Shown: piece after piece, positions 6,263 through 6,387 of the stretch
Numbering within the stretch: position 1 is the first letter of the stretch
Layout of the letters: every line of letters begins with the position of its first letter
NCBI GenBank assembly: GCA_002377985.1
Contig: DFQW01000193.1
Span: 1 to 6,387 of the forward strand
Reading direction: 5' to 3'
Length of the DNA: 6,387 nucleotides
Source of the DNA: Halieaceae bacterium UBA3479
GTDB lineage: Bacteria; Pseudomonadota; Gammaproteobacteria; Pseudomonadales; Halieaceae
Program-made: the position numbers and the translations under genes
The notes under the pieces: generated by a model
What the model saw: the letters and a program-made list of their open reading frames with translations, nothing else
The model's database searches: none
Told to the model about the DNA's origin: nothing

Positions 6263-6387
6263 GTGACGACAACGACCGACAACTGGACTTTTGTAGCGGG
6301 ATGGCTCGACGCTGCCAGACGGGTTGCGTCACCTAATTGCAATTCCCGACCAGCGGGCAGTCATCCTGAGTTAATCGTGGTGCACGG
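6263..6387 (+). CDS. ampD: AmpD, 1,6-anhydro-muropeptide amidase, N-terminal part (cut by window edge)
   Basis: Cytosolic zinc amidase that removes the peptide from 1,6-anhydro-N-acetylmuramic acid during peptidoglycan recycling. Its loss derepresses AmpC beta-lactamase in species that have AmpR. From the GTG at 6263-6265 there are 41 open codons to the window edge. Residues 13-41 read GWLDAARRVASPNCNSRP, then AGSHPELIVVH, which matches the AmpD start of enterobacteria (GWL..ARRVPSP....RP......LLVVH). His41 corresponds to the first zinc ligand, His34 of Citrobacter AmpD. The remaining ligands lie beyond the edge. AGGA (6252-6255) sits 7 nt before the GTG. The ATG at 6255 is in another frame and stops after three codons. 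The N-terminus is about 7 residues longer than in E. coli. Most of the roughly 180-residue protein is missing. Confidence 0.85.
   Translation, partial: MTTTTDNWTFVAGWLDAARRVASPNCNSRPAGSHPELIVVH

Noticed and set aside
6054..6332. 92-codon open frame on the minus strand
   Set aside because: Antisense to both the rraA end and the ampD start, which are supported by homology; no recognisable domain.

Overview
The window looks like chromosomal DNA from a gammaproteobacterium, probably an aerobic marine or Pseudomonas-like lineage. This rests on a PilD-type type IV pilin, an AmpD start, an RraA closer to the Pseudomonas form than to E. coli, a full-length malate synthase G, and a ~590-residue acyl-CoA dehydrogenase of the FadE/DmdC type. 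A species cannot be named from the sequence. By eye the metabolic genes are GC-rich, while the pilin start and its upstream region are more AT-rich.

Layout from left to right. 1-224 (minus): start of a type IV pilin gene (pilA-like), cut by the window edge. 225-495: its upstream region, with a sigma-54-like promoter, a tandem 13-bp repeat, and two hairpins that probably terminate transcription of the next gene. 496-2673 (minus): malate synthase G (glcB). 2674-2780: glcB leader with a perfect dyad. 2781-3743 (minus): LysR-family regulator. 3744-3877: divergent regulatory region with two T-N11-A dyads centred 30 bp apart. 3878-5644 (plus): acyl-CoA dehydrogenase. 5648-6136 (plus): RraA-family protein, 3 nt downstream and probably translationally coupled. 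6137-6262: short spacer. 6263 to the right edge (plus): start of ampD, cut by the window. No rRNA, tRNA, CRISPR or insertion sequence was seen.

How it may work together (inference). The LysR regulator lies between glcB and the divergent dehydrogenase-rraA pair, with LysR-type boxes in the shared region, so it is the obvious candidate to control one or both sides. Acyl-CoA oxidation yields acetyl-CoA, and malate synthase condenses acetyl-CoA with glyoxylate, so the cluster could be a small two-carbon or fatty-acid (possibly dimethylsulfoniopropionate-derived) assimilation module. The module sits between pilA and ampD, which in Pseudomonas lie close together in an ampD-nadC-pilA neighbourhood, so it may be an insertion into a conserved locus. 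I found no clearly undescribed system. The most testable points are the operator architecture and the cluster's location.
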